NCBI RefSeq assembly: GCF_001517665.2
Contig: NZ_LN999807.1
Location: 23,788 to 87,787 of the forward strand
Reading direction: 5' to 3'
Length of the DNA: 64,000 bases
Origin: Peptoniphilus phoceensis
GTDB taxonomy: Bacteria; Bacillota; Clostridia; Tissierellales; Peptoniphilaceae
Positions 34,951 through 43,712 of the stretch are shown here, piece after piece (within the stretch, counting starts at the first letter, position 1; every line of letters starts with the position of its first letter). Below the pieces are notes generated by a model. The model did no database searches. It saw nothing but the letters and a program-made list of their open reading frames with translations, and was not told the origin of the DNA. The translations under genes were made by a program, and so were the position numbers.

Positions 34951-35697
34951 TTATTTCACCTCTTCTCTTATCCAGTTAAATCCTTCTTTTTCGATTTTAT
35001 CTATTAGAGAAGCGTCTCCTTCTTTTACAATTTCACCATCTAAAACTACGTGAACAAAATCAGGTTTAATATTGTCAATTAATTCCTTGTGGTGAGTAAT
35101 AATTAAAACTGCATTGTCCTTATTTAAATATTTTTCAATACCACTTGATACAATTCTTGTTGCGTCAACATCTAGACCTGAATCTGTTTCATCTAGAATA
35201 GCAAGCTTAGGATTTAGCATAAGCATTTGAAGAATTTCATTTTTCTTTTTTTCTCCACCAGAAAAACCAACATTTAGGTATCTTTCTGCATAAGAAGAAT
35301 CCATTTTTAAATCTTCCATTTCTTTTTTTATTTCTTTTTTAAATTTTAAAATGGAAATAGCCTTGTCTTCTTTTAAAGATTTTGCAGTTCTAATGAAATT
35401 TTCTACAGAAATCCCTGGAACTTCTTCTGGAGTTTGGAAAGACATAAAAAGGCCCTTGTTAGCTCTCTTGTCTGTAGTAAGATCAGTAATGTCTTCTCCA
35501 TCTAAAAAGATTTTTCCACTTGTCACATTGTAAACTGGATTATCCATTATTACATTTGCAAGAGTAGATTTACCAGAACCATTTGGTCCCATAATTACGT
35601 GAACTTCGCCGTAATTAATTTTTAAATTTATATTTTTTAAAATTTGTTTATCTTCTACGCCTGCACTTAAATTCTCAATTCTCAATAATTCTGTCAT
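34951..35697 (-). CDS. sufC: SufC ATPase
   Basis: 248 residues from the ATG at 35697, four bases after GGAGGA; the longer frame from 35730 is rejected because it starts ahead of this ribosome binding site. Walker A GPNGSGKST, Walker B LAILDETDSGLD, signature FSGGEKKK and the H-switch THHKE are present. SufC is the ATPase of the SufBCD complex. It is the first gene of the unit. Confidence 0.96.
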   Translation of the reverse strand: MTELLRIENLSAGVEDKQILKNINLKINYGEVHVIMGPNGSGKSTLANVIMDNPVYNVTSGKIFLDGEDITDLTTDKRANKGLFMSFQTPEEVPGISVENFIRTAKSLKEDKAISILKFKKEIKKEMEDLKMDSSYAERYLNVGFSGGEKKKNEILQMLMLNPKLAILDETDSGLDVDATRIVSSGIEKYLNKDNAVLIITHHKELIDNIKPDFVHVVLDGEIVKEGDASLIDKIEKEGFNWIREEVK

Positions 35698-35756
35698 ACT
35701 TCCTCCATTTATAAAAAATAATTCATACAAAATTACTATGTTTTTTTCTACTAACT

Positions 35757-35784
35757 ATAATAACACAAGTTTTTTAAATATCAA
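35757..35784 (-). promoter_or_regulatory. Promoter of the suf unit
   Basis: Minus strand TTGATA (35779-35784), spacer of 16, TATTAT (35757-35762), about 60 bases upstream of the sufC ATG. No inverted repeat that would clearly serve as an IscR site was found. Confidence 0.6.
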
Positions 35785-35798
35785 ATATTTATTGCAAT

Positions 35799-35822
35799 AA
35801 AAAAACTAGGCTAAACCTAGTT
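35799..35822 (-). terminator. Terminator after yraN
   Basis: Stem AACTAGG / CCTAGTT (35804-35822) followed on the minus strand by Ts; the loop and stem overlap the yraN stop. Confidence 0.85.
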
Positions 35823-36181
35823 TATGAAAGCATAAATGCCGATTCTATGTGATTGATTTCCTTTTCCTTAAAATAAACTTCTATTATATCAAAGCGAACC
35901 ATTATATCAAATAAACCCTTAGCCATTATATAGGCTGTGGCAGTTTGAATAATATTTTGCATTTTGTATTCTGTGACAGCTTCGTAGGCATCTCCATATT
36001 TTCTGGAATTACGAGATTTAACTTCAACAAAGACGAGTTCTTCCTTGTCACGGGCAATAATATCAATTTCTGTTCCAAGAGCCCTGTAATTTCTATCTAA
36101 TATAATGTAACCCTTGTCTTCCAAAAATTTAGTAGCTATATCTTCCCCACGATTGCCGAAAAATAAATTGTGTCCTACCAT
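35822..36181 (-). CDS. YraN family (UPF0102) endonuclease-like protein
   Basis: 119 residues. The PD-(D/E)XK-like core is visible: GEDIATKFLEDKGY, TEIDIIARDKEELVFVEVKSR with the Glu-x-Lys triplet. The family resembles Holliday junction nucleases but its role is not settled. It overlaps rnhB by seven bases, a common pairing. Confidence 0.9.
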   Translation of the reverse strand: MVGHNLFFGNRGEDIATKFLEDKGYIILDRNYRALGTEIDIIARDKEELVFVEVKSRNSRKYGDAYEAVTEYKMQNIIQTATAYIMAKGLFDIMVRFDIIEVYFKEKEINHIESAFMLS

Positions 36182-36792
36182 TTTTCTATATTCTTTAAGA
36201 AAGTTTTTCTGTGCATTTCTGTGGGACCATAGGCCTTTAAAGCTTCTCTGTGATATTTTGTAGCATAACCCTTGTGTTTTTCAAGACCATATTGCGGATA
36301 TTTTTCTGCCCACTTTTTGCAGAGATTGTCCCTATAAACTTTTGCAACTATAGAAGCACAAGCTATAGAATAACAGGACTCATCGCCTTTTATAATTGCC
36401 TTTTGAAAAATACCTGTTTCAATAGTTTCGGCATCAATTAAAACACAATCTGCTATAATTTTATTATTTTCTCTGTCTCTTAAATTTTCAAGGGCATTTA
36501 TCATAGAAATGTGAGTTGCCATTCTTATATTTACCTTGTCGATTATATCTGCACTTGCCCTTCCAATTCCAACTGCAAGAGAAGATTCTAGAATTTTTGA
36601 ATAAAGAAATTCTCTTTTTCTAGGAGATAACTTTTTGGAATCATTAACTCCTTCGATGTACTCACCTTTTGGCATAATTATTGCACAAGATACTACATCT
36701 CCAAAAAGACAACCTCTTCCAACTTCATCAATTCCACAAATATTTTTGTATCCCTTTTCATAATATTCATTTTCAAAATTATAAAAACTCAT
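36175..36792 (-). CDS. rnhB: Ribonuclease HII
   Basis: 205 residues. CGIDEVGRGCLFGDV near residue 19 gives the first catalytic acids (Asp-Glu), with DAET and a later Asp pair near 120-140 (KGDESCYSIACASIVAKVYRD). It removes ribonucleotides from DNA and RNA-DNA hybrids. It overlaps rbgA by 14 bases. Confidence 0.95.
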   Translation of the reverse strand: MSFYNFENEYYEKGYKNICGIDEVGRGCLFGDVVSCAIIMPKGEYIEGVNDSKKLSPRKREFLYSKILESSLAVGIGRASADIIDKVNIRMATHISMINALENLRDRENNKIIADCVLIDAETIETGIFQKAIIKGDESCYSIACASIVAKVYRDNLCKKWAEKYPQYGLEKHKGYATKYHREALKAYGPTEMHRKTFLKNIEKW

Positions 36793-37630
36793 CTGGAACC
36801 TCCAGCGTTATCCTGCCAAGAATACCCTTTCTAAATTCATCTAAGACAATGCCAGCTACTTTTTCATAATCAATATAGCCGCCACGCATTAAGGCTCCTC
36901 GATTTTTTCCAATTTCATCCATTATATCGAGGGCTTCTTTGTCTTTAACATTAGAAATTTTATATCTTTCTTCTATAGAAGAAGGATAAATATTTTTTAA
37001 TTTTTCAATTAATTTTAGGGCGAGAGTTTCTCTATCCATAATCTCATCTTTTATGGCACCAGTAAAAGCAAGGTTTAATCCAACTTTATCTTCAAACTTT
37101 GGCCACAAAACTCCTGGTGTATCTAAGAGATGAAGCTTAGGATGAATTTTTATCCACTGGTTGACCTTAGTTACACCTGGTCTATTTCCAGTTTTGGCAG
37201 ACCTTGTTCCAGAAATAGAATTTATAAAAGTTGACTTACCTGAATTTGGAATGCCAACTATCATAGCACGAAGTGCTCCCTTGTTAAGACCCTTGTCCTC
37301 ATATTTTTTTATCTCTTCAGCCATTAGTTCTTGAGATTTTTTTACTACAAGAGAAACATTCCCCTTCATTGCATTGTAAGATATGGCGAAGTTATTTTCA
37401 TCAGTTAGCTTTTCCATCCAAGCCTCATTTAATTTAGGATCAGAAAGATCTGATTTATTAAAAATAAGAAGTCTTTTTTTATTTTTTAAAAGATCATCAA
37501 AAATTGGATTTCTACTGGAAAAAGGAATCCTTGAATCTATAATTTCTATTACAAAATCAACGAGTTTTAACTTTTTTTCAATATCCTCTATGGTCTTTTT
37601 CATGTGACCAGGGTACCAGTTAATATTCAT
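36779..37630 (-). CDS. rbgA: Ribosome biogenesis GTPase RbgA (YlqF)
   Basis: 283 residues with the circularly permuted G motifs of this family: NKSD near 54 comes before GIPNSGKST near 127, then DTPGVLWP near 175. N-terminal WYPGHMKKT is the family opening. RbgA is required for a late step of 50S assembly. Directly follows the HAD gene with no space. Confidence 0.94.
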   Translation of the reverse strand: MNINWYPGHMKKTIEDIEKKLKLVDFVIEIIDSRIPFSSRNPIFDDLLKNKKRLLIFNKSDLSDPKLNEAWMEKLTDENNFAISYNAMKGNVSLVVKKSQELMAEEIKKYEDKGLNKGALRAMIVGIPNSGKSTFINSISGTRSAKTGNRPGVTKVNQWIKIHPKLHLLDTPGVLWPKFEDKVGLNLAFTGAIKDEIMDRETLALKLIEKLKNIYPSSIEERYKISNVKDKEALDIMDEIGKNRGALMRGGYIDYEKVAGIVLDEFRKGILGRITLEVPDEFL

Positions 37631-38458
37631 TTAATCACCAAATAAAACCTTATCTAAAATTTTTATTGCCCCATCATGATTGTTGTCATAATCAGAAACT
37701 ACATCGGCAACTTCTCTTAGCTTTTCAACCCCATTTTTCATTGCAATGCCAAGTCCAACATTTTCTATTAGCATAACATCATTGGAATCATCGCCAATTG
37801 CCGCTACATCTTTAAGGTCTATATTTCTATTTTCTGCATATTTTTTTATTCCAAAAAACTTGTCGCCCTTTTTTTGAAGAATTTCTAGCATCCACTTTGG
37901 TTGTCTTTTTATTTTCATTAGGTGAAAATTAAATTTTTCTCCCAAATCTTTTTTCATCCTATTTCTAAGATCAACTAAGTCATCATGACTTCCTGCAAAT
38001 ACAATTGAAAGAGGATAGCCTTCATAATTGTTGAAATCATCAAACGCTAAATTTCTTCCTTTAAATGCATCTACATAGGTGCCGTCAAAAGATATAAAAT
38101 TCTTTTTCTTGTATAAAAGGTCAATTTCATCTTCTCTTTCAACACGAATAGTGGAATAAATTCTGTCATTATCATCATAGGACATTATCAAATCCACATC
38201 TTTTTTATCCATTGGGTTTACAAATTCAAGTTTACCACTTAAATTATTTCTTATAACATTTCCATTGTTGCAAATAAGATCTATTGCAAGATCTTCCCCC
38301 ACAAATCTGTGAGCAGTGTAAAACTCTCTTCCTGTGGCAACAACTGGAATTATATTATTTGATTTTAATTTTTCCACAAAGGGTTTAAATGACTCTGTTA
38401 TAAACTTATCAGTAGATAAAAGAGTTTCATCTAAATCCATTGAAACCATTTTAATCAT
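37631..38458 (-). CDS. Cof-type HAD-IIB phosphatase
   Basis: 275 residues. DLDETLLSTD at residues 7-16 gives the DxDxT nucleophile motif, VATGREF the second motif, and IGDDSNDVMLI near 218 the metal-binding motif. A cap of the C2B type lies between. Substrates of Cof phosphatases are sugar phosphates or flavin nucleotides; here unknown. It sits 28 bases after ychF. Confidence 0.92.
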   Translation of the reverse strand: MIKMVSMDLDETLLSTDKFITESFKPFVEKLKSNNIIPVVATGREFYTAHRFVGEDLAIDLICNNGNVIRNNLSGKLEFVNPMDKKDVDLIMSYDDNDRIYSTIRVEREDEIDLLYKKKNFISFDGTYVDAFKGRNLAFDDFNNYEGYPLSIVFAGSHDDLVDLRNRMKKDLGEKFNFHLMKIKRQPKWMLEILQKKGDKFFGIKKYAENRNIDLKDVAAIGDDSNDVMLIENVGLGIAMKNGVEKLREVADVVSDYDNNHDGAIKILDKVLFGD

Positions 38459-38486
38459 AAATCACCTTTTTCTTATATCCCAAATC

Positions 38487-39575
38487 TTATACATTAAATT
38501 TAAAGACTATTACATCTCCATCTTCAACTACATATTCTTTTCCTTCACTTCTAATAAGTCCCTTATCTCTAGCCTTAGCAACAGATCCTGCTTCAACAAG
38601 GTCCTTATAAGAAATTGTATCAGCTTTAATAAAACCTCTTTCCATATCAGTGTGTATTTTACCTGCAGCAGTTGGAGCTTTTGAACCTCTTTTAATTGTC
38701 CAAGCTCTAGTTTCCATTTCTCCAGTTGTTATAAAAGAAATTAATCCAAGAAGTCTATAAGAAGATTTAATAAGTTTATCAAGACCTGAAGAATCAAGAC
38801 CTAGTTCTTCCAAGAAAAGTTCTTTTTCATCATCATCAAGGGCTGCAATTTCTGCTTCAATTTCTGCAGATATAACTACAACTTCATCGCCAGTTTTTTC
38901 TGCATATTCTCTTACTTTTTTTACATATTCATTGTCATCTTTTGTCAGTTCTTCTTCTGCAACATTGCAAACATAGATAACTGGCTTAGCACTTAAAAGA
39001 GAATAATTTTTTATAATTTTTTCTTTTTCATCATCTAGCTCAACTTCTCTTGCTGATTTTCCTTCTTCAAGTGCAGTTTTAATTTTTTCTAAAAGATCTC
39101 TTTCTTTTGCAAGAGATTTTTCTGCTCTAGCTTTTTTTACAACTTTTGAGTATCTGTTGTCAACTTGTTCTAAATCAGAAAAAATAAGTTCCAAGTTAAT
39201 ATTTTCAATATCACGAATAGGATCAATTGAACCATCAACGTGGATAATATTTTCATCATCAAAACATCTCACTACATGAACAATGGCATCAACTTCACGA
39301 ATATTTGATAAAAATTGATTTCCAAGTCCTTCTCCCTTGCTGGCACCCTTAACGAGTCCTGCAATGTCATAAAATTCTATATTAGTGTAAACAATTCTTT
39401 CCGAATTACTAATTTCAGATAATACTTCTAGCCTTTCGTCAGGCACATTTACAACCCCAACATTTGGTTCAATAGTTGCAAAGGGATAATTTGCAGCTTC
39501 AGCACCAGCACTTGTAAGGGCATTAAATAAAGTTGACTTACCTACATTAGGTAGTCCCACGATTCCAAGTTTCAT
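38487..39575 (-). CDS. ychF: YchF/OLA1 family GTPase
   Basis: 362 residues from the ATG at 39575, eight bases after GGAGG; the longer frame from 39593 starts before the ribosome binding site. GLPNVGKSTLFN near 8, DIAGLVKGASKGEG near 75 and NVAEEE in place of the usual NKxD, which fits the ATP preference of the family. A coiled coil and C-terminal TGS domain follow. The role is in ribosome-linked stress control. Promoter with extended -10. Confidence 0.94.
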   Translation of the reverse strand: MKLGIVGLPNVGKSTLFNALTSAGAEAANYPFATIEPNVGVVNVPDERLEVLSEISNSERIVYTNIEFYDIAGLVKGASKGEGLGNQFLSNIREVDAIVHVVRCFDDENIIHVDGSIDPIRDIENINLELIFSDLEQVDNRYSKVVKKARAEKSLAKERDLLEKIKTALEEGKSAREVELDDEKEKIIKNYSLLSAKPVIYVCNVAEEELTKDDNEYVKKVREYAEKTGDEVVVISAEIEAEIAALDDDEKELFLEELGLDSSGLDKLIKSSYRLLGLISFITTGEMETRAWTIKRGSKAPTAAGKIHTDMERGFIKADTISYKDLVEAGSVAKARDKGLIRSEGKEYVVEDGDVIVFKFNV

Positions 39576-39599
39576 TAAAAAACCTCCATTCAAAGTAAA

Positions 39600-39608
39600 A
39601 TTATATCA
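39600..39608 (-). promoter_or_regulatory. Extended -10 promoter of ychF
   Basis: Minus strand TGA-TATAAT, 25-33 bases upstream of the ychF ATG; no strong -35. Same extended -10 form as at obg. Confidence 0.55.
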
Positions 39609-39763
39609 CAAGGCAAAGTCTTAGTCATTTTATTTTAGAGCTTTCATTAGCTTAAAATAAATAAAATTTTAAAATATTTTTAAGAAAATAGAATTATTAT
39701 TAATCTTTTCTGTATATTTCTTAATAAAGGCAGTCAAATCTTTTATTTAGCTATTTTTTATTG

Positions 39764-39769
39764 TATAAT
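39764..39769 (+). promoter_or_regulatory. Possible -10 of the ABC exporter unit
   Basis: TATAAT 31 bases before the ATG at 39801; the -35 region (TTTTAT) is poor. Confidence 0.45.
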
Positions 39770-39800
39770 GAGTTTATTAATTATTAAAGAGGTGAATAGT

Positions 39801-41096
39801 ATGAGTGCCATCGTCATAAATGACCTGACTAAAGGCAAGGGTAAAGATAAAGTTTTACGAAATCTAAATCTTGAAATTTTAGATGGAGAATTTTTCTCTC
39901 TACTTGGAACAGATAAATCTGGAAAAACAACTCTTGCAAGACTTTTAATGGGATATTTAAAAGCTTCTAGTGGATCTATTAAGCTTTATGATATGGATTC
40001 ATTTAAAGAATCAAAAGAAATAAAAGAAAGTGTGTCCTTTGTGCCAGAAGATATGATTTACGATTCAAAAATCAAATCTTTTGCCCTACTTAAAAAGACA
40101 CTTAACGCTCACAACCTATCTAACACAGAAGATATTGACATTCTCTGTGATTATTTTGATTTTAATTCAAATTTAAGGGTTTGTGATTTAAGAGATAAAG
40201 AAAGAAAACTTTTGGCTATTATTAATGCTCTTGTCATTAAACCAAGACTTTTAATCTTAGACAGTCCTTCAAAATTCTTAGAAGAAAAAGATATTGAAAG
40301 ACTCTTCTCACACATAAAAAAATTAAACGAGCAAGAAAATTTAACAATTTTACTTTTGTCTGATTCTCTTAGAGAAGCAAAAAAATATTCTTCACGCATT
40401 GCTTACCTATCTGAAGGCAAGGTTCAAGATATTGAATACAACAATGTCAAGGCATCAGGGGACAAAGTCCTAAGAATAACATCCTTCCGTGGAAATCTAA
40501 ATTACTTTACTTCTATTGGTGCAAGAATCTTAAAGGATGAAGAAGAAGAAACTGTGCTTTATTTTGACGGTCCTCTTCCAGAACTTTCTAAAGTAATTTA
40601 TGAAGAAGGATTAGAAAATTATGTCCTTGAAGATGCTAAATTAAGCGACAAAGTTAACGCTTATTACAAGGGAGAAAACGCAAAACTTCCAAGAAAAAAT
40701 CAAGAAAAAATAAAAGTTCAAAATAAGGATATTAAACTAGAAAAAGATAACACAGTAGAAGCAACTTCTATCAATGGTGTCACTGAAGAAACAGTTAAGC
40801 TAAATGATGCTGAAAAAGAATTTAATACCATAGAAGGTGTCGAAGCAAAAGAAATTGAAAAAGACACAGTTCACAATACAAAGACAAATCTTTTTGTAGA
40901 TGAAGAATACAATAGTCGCGTCCTTAGTGAAGACAATCCTCCTGTCAAAGAAGAAACTAGCACTTCTGAGTATTTAGAAAATGTCACTGACTTAGATGCA
41001 AAAAGTGAGGACACAAAAGTTTTCGATAGCTCTAATGAAGTCATTTTCAATGCAAGTGAAGAAACAAAGCTAAAGGAGGACAAAGATGATCTTTAA
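39801..41096 (+). CDS. Degenerate ABC ATPase subunit with long acidic tail
   Basis: 431 residues from the ATG at 39801 (AGAGGTG upstream); the frame from 39768 lacks a ribosome binding site. Residues 1-200 are an ABC ATPase of the ABC-2 exporter type, but several motifs are altered. Walker A reads GTDKSGKT (36-43), keeping the Lys42-Thr43 pair. The LSGGQ signature is LRDKE (130-134). Walker B reads LLILDSPS, with Asp154 followed by Ser155 instead of Glu, and the H-switch His is Asp188. Residues about 205-275 resemble the usual C-terminal domain. Residues 290-431 are an acidic, low-complexity tail with no recognised fold. Overlaps the permease gene by 11 bases. Confidence 0.85.
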   Translation: MSAIVINDLTKGKGKDKVLRNLNLEILDGEFFSLLGTDKSGKTTLARLLMGYLKASSGSIKLYDMDSFKESKEIKESVSFVPEDMIYDSKIKSFALLKKTLNAHNLSNTEDIDILCDYFDFNSNLRVCDLRDKERKLLAIINALVIKPRLLILDSPSKFLEEKDIERLFSHIKKLNEQENLTILLLSDSLREAKKYSSRIAYLSEGKVQDIEYNNVKASGDKVLRITSFRGNLNYFTSIGARILKDEEEETVLYFDGPLPELSKVIYEEGLENYVLEDAKLSDKVNAYYKGENAKLPRKNQEKIKVQNKDIKLEKDNTVEATSINGVTEETVKLNDAEKEFNTIEGVEAKEIEKDTVHNTKTNLFVDEEYNSRVLSEDNPPVKEETSTSEYLENVTDLDAKSEDTKVFDSSNEVIFNASEETKLKEDKDDL

Positions 41097-41925
41097 TATG
41101 GAATTTAAATCAAACTTTGCAAAGATGATTTCTTGGGCAATTGTCCTAATAATTTTACTTGGACTTATGCTTGCCTTTTATCCTTTCCTTGCAGAGTCAC
41201 AAATGAATTCACTTTTTAATTCAGTTTTAGAAAGTTTTAACGAGCCAACAAGAAATATCTTGGGATTCTACGATGGAATGGATATAGTAAACATTGGCGA
41301 TTATATTGCCTTAGTTTACCACTATCTTGCAATTTTGATTTTTGTATTTGCTATGCAACTTGGAGCAAACTCTCTTGCAAAAGAACAAACTTCAGGAAAC
41401 ATTGAATATATTTATTCAAATCCAATTTCTAAATCAGAAATCGTAACTGGAAAGTTCACAGCAAATATTTTAATTTATATTTTGTTCTTAATAATAATGG
41501 CACTTGCAACTATAGGACTTGTGCTTGGAATTTCTTCTATAGGAATAGGAGGAAGCGATGCAAGTCAAATAACAAGTTTTGAAATTTTTGAAGCAGTAGT
41601 TAAGGTTTTTGTTGGACTACTTGGCTCTGGTCTTGTATTTATGTCCATAGGTTACTTTTTCTCTGCAATTTCAAAATCTTCCCTACATCAAGATGCCGTA
41701 TCTGCACTTTTTGTATTCCTAATTGTACTTCTTACAATTGTAGGAAAAGTTATTGGCGATGTCTTTGGAATGGTTGTATCTTACTTCCCTAACGAAGCCT
41801 TTAGACCATATAGCTTTGTAAGTGCAAATCTAAACATTTTTGGACTAATTGCAAATGCAGTCATCTTTATATTGATGATAGTCTTGACTTATTCAATATA
41901 TTCTAATAAAGAACTTAAATATTAA
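41086..41925 (+). CDS. ABC-2 type permease
   Basis: 279 residues with about six membrane helices: one near 14-34, then 81-101, 121-150, 170-195, 200-225 and 245-272. The middle stretch KEQTSGNIEYIYSNPISKSEIVTGKF is the ABC-2 hallmark seen in NosY-like permeases. AGGAGG precedes the ATG. With the degenerate ATPase it would form an export or membrane-related complex. A terminator follows nine bases after the stop. Confidence 0.88.
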   Translation: MIFNMEFKSNFAKMISWAIVLIILLGLMLAFYPFLAESQMNSLFNSVLESFNEPTRNILGFYDGMDIVNIGDYIALVYHYLAILIFVFAMQLGANSLAKEQTSGNIEYIYSNPISKSEIVTGKFTANILIYILFLIIMALATIGLVLGISSIGIGGSDASQITSFEIFEAVVKVFVGLLGSGLVFMSIGYFFSAISKSSLHQDAVSALFVFLIVLLTIVGKVIGDVFGMVVSYFPNEAFRPYSFVSANLNIFGLIANAVIFILMIVLTYSIYSNKELKY

Positions 41926-41931
41926 CTTTAG

Positions 41932-41962
41932 AAACTACCTTGTAAAGCGAGGTAGTTTTTTT
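41932..41962 (+). terminator. Terminator after the ABC-2 permease
   Basis: Stem AAACTACCT (41932-41940) / AGGTAGTTT (41950-41958), followed by Ts on the plus strand. Confidence 0.9.
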
Positions 41963-42048
41963 GTACTCAAAATTTTTCATAAATTTTAATTTTAAAATAT
42001 TGTCAGAATTATTATCTCTATCACGAATATATAAGTGAAGGAGGAAAT

Positions 42049-42570
42049 ATGGATAATAAAGACTTGATTGAAAGGCTAAAAAAGAAAGATGAAGATGCCC
42101 TTTATATATTTATTGAAGAATATGGAAAAATATTAAAAGGTGTTATTTCAAAAACACTTTGGAAATATCCAGATCTTTGGGACGAAGCCATGAATGACGC
42201 ACTTTTAAGTATATGGCAAAATATAGAATACTTCGATTCAAGTAGGTCTACTTTTAAAAATTGGTGTGCCCTTGTTGCTAAGTATAGAGCCATAGATATC
42301 CTTAGAAAAGAAATTAAATTTGAAAGCCTTAGACTAGATGAAGATTCAAAAATCGTCGATTCAGATTTATCTTCAAATTTAGAACTAGAAGAAGTCCTTT
42401 CGCTTTTAAGTAACGAAGACAAAAAGCTTTTTGAAAATATTTTTATCCATGGTCTTTCCTATAAAGAAGCAGCATCTAAACAAAATATTTCCACAGCAAA
42501 TGCCTATAAAAAAGTTAGTAGAGGAAGAAGCCTTTTAAAAAAATGGAGGAGAAATTTTTATGAAAAATAA
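42049..42570 (+). CDS. ECF-type sigma-70 family factor
   Basis: 173 residues. Region 2 is at about 10-80 (LWDEAMNDALLSIWQNI, NWCALVAKYRAIDILRK) and region 4 at about 115-170 (LSNEDKKLFENIFIHGLSYKEAA, TANAYKKVSRGRSLL). No region 3, so it is ECF size. AGGAGG precedes the ATG. The ATG of the next gene, an anti-sigma-like protein, overlaps the stop by 11 bases, which is the usual sigma/anti-sigma coupling. The -10-like CGAATA near 42023 with TGTCAG near 42000 could be an autoregulated promoter, but this is weak. Confidence 0.9.
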   Translation: MDNKDLIERLKKKDEDALYIFIEEYGKILKGVISKTLWKYPDLWDEAMNDALLSIWQNIEYFDSSRSTFKNWCALVAKYRAIDILRKEIKFESLRLDEDSKIVDSDLSSNLELEEVLSLLSNEDKKLFENIFIHGLSYKEAASKQNISTANAYKKVSRGRSLLKKWRRNFYEK

Positions 42571-43600
42571 TATTTATGATGATTTAAACGACATGAAAAT
42601 AGAGTATGAAGAAGTTCCTCTTAATGATTTCGAAAGAGAAAATCTGAAAAAAACTGTGAGATCATTAAAAATAAAAAACAAGAAAAATACGTTTAATAAA
42701 AAAATAGTTACTATTGCAGCATCTCTTATATTGATTTTAGGAATAACAAACCACACATATGGTGGTTATGTATTGGCAAAGACAAGAGAATTAGCAAGTA
42801 ACTTTAAAATTACTTTATCTGATGCCATGGGATTGTCAAGGGAAGTTGATGAGTACAGCGTAAATTTAAACGAAGCTTTTGAAATAAATGGCAAAAAATA
42901 TATTTTTGATAAATTTATTATTGAAGATAATAATTTATACACAGTTATTTTGAGCCTAAATGACTCAGAAAAAATGCTCTCTGGAGAAGTTAACTTAACT
43001 GAACTTAAGGTTAATGGCAAGAAAAATAATATTCTTAGCTCCAGTGCCTCTGGATATACTTTACCTGAAGATAAAAAAGTAAATGTTTATACTCTTGAAT
43101 ATGTTTTGGAAGACTCCTTGCCAAAAGAAGGCAAAGTTAATTTAGAATTTTCCTTTGATGAATTTTTAGGAGACAAGAAAAAAATTAATCTTTCAACAAA
43201 TATAGATATATCTCAAATGAAAATGAATAAAAATATTATAGCAAAAGACTTTGCTATTCCAGATACTGATAATATTGTCATTGAAAGCTTTACTACAAGC
43301 CCAGCCTCACAAAAAATTGTATTGACCTATCCTGACACAGAAGATGGCTATATTTATTCAATAAAAGCCAGAGATTCTAAGGATAGATTTGTATATTTTG
43401 AAACTCGCGAAGCAGAAAAAAATAGATCCAATCTATATTTTTCACCAGTCATTAGCAAAGTTACTGCCGATGAACTTTTAAATGAAATAAAATCATTACG
43501 ATGCCAATTATACAAAGTGACACTCCACAGCTATGACGGCAAAGAAATGCCTATTGGAGAACAAGCAATTGGAGATGAATTCACTCTTAAATTAAGATAA
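42560..43600 (+). CDS. DUF4179 anti-sigma-like membrane protein
   Basis: 346 residues. A charged cytoplasmic N-terminus (1-46) is followed by one membrane segment (about 48-68, IVTIAASLILILGI) and then a DUF4179 domain: NLNEAFEINGKKYIFDKFIIEDNNLY, and a later Ig-like DUF5643-type part. Proteins of this design sit next to ECF sigma factors and are thought to bind them across the membrane. Translation is coupled to the sigma gene by overlap. The signal it senses is unknown. Confidence 0.85.
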   Translation: MKNNIYDDLNDMKIEYEEVPLNDFERENLKKTVRSLKIKNKKNTFNKKIVTIAASLILILGITNHTYGGYVLAKTRELASNFKITLSDAMGLSREVDEYSVNLNEAFEINGKKYIFDKFIIEDNNLYTVILSLNDSEKMLSGEVNLTELKVNGKKNNILSSSASGYTLPEDKKVNVYTLEYVLEDSLPKEGKVNLEFSFDEFLGDKKKINLSTNIDISQMKMNKNIIAKDFAIPDTDNIVIESFTTSPASQKIVLTYPDTEDGYIYSIKARDSKDRFVYFETREAEKNRSNLYFSPVISKVTADELLNEIKSLRCQLYKVTLHSYDGKEMPIGEQAIGDEFTLKLR

Positions 43601-43648
43601 AAAATTTTTTAGACTAAGTATTTGTATTTTTTTAATTAATTTATAAGA

Positions 43649-43690
43649 AAGATAAGGACAGTCCTAATTAATTGGAACTGTCCCTATCTT
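43649..43690. terminator. Bidirectional terminator between the sigma unit and trpZ-like gene
   Basis: Stem GATA-GGACAGT (43651-43662) / ACTGTCC-TATC (43677-43688) with A and T tracts on both sides; it closes the plus-strand anti-sigma gene and the minus-strand transporter unit. Confidence 0.85.
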
Positions 43691-43712
43691 TTTTATTTTT
43701 ATTTGAGGTATT

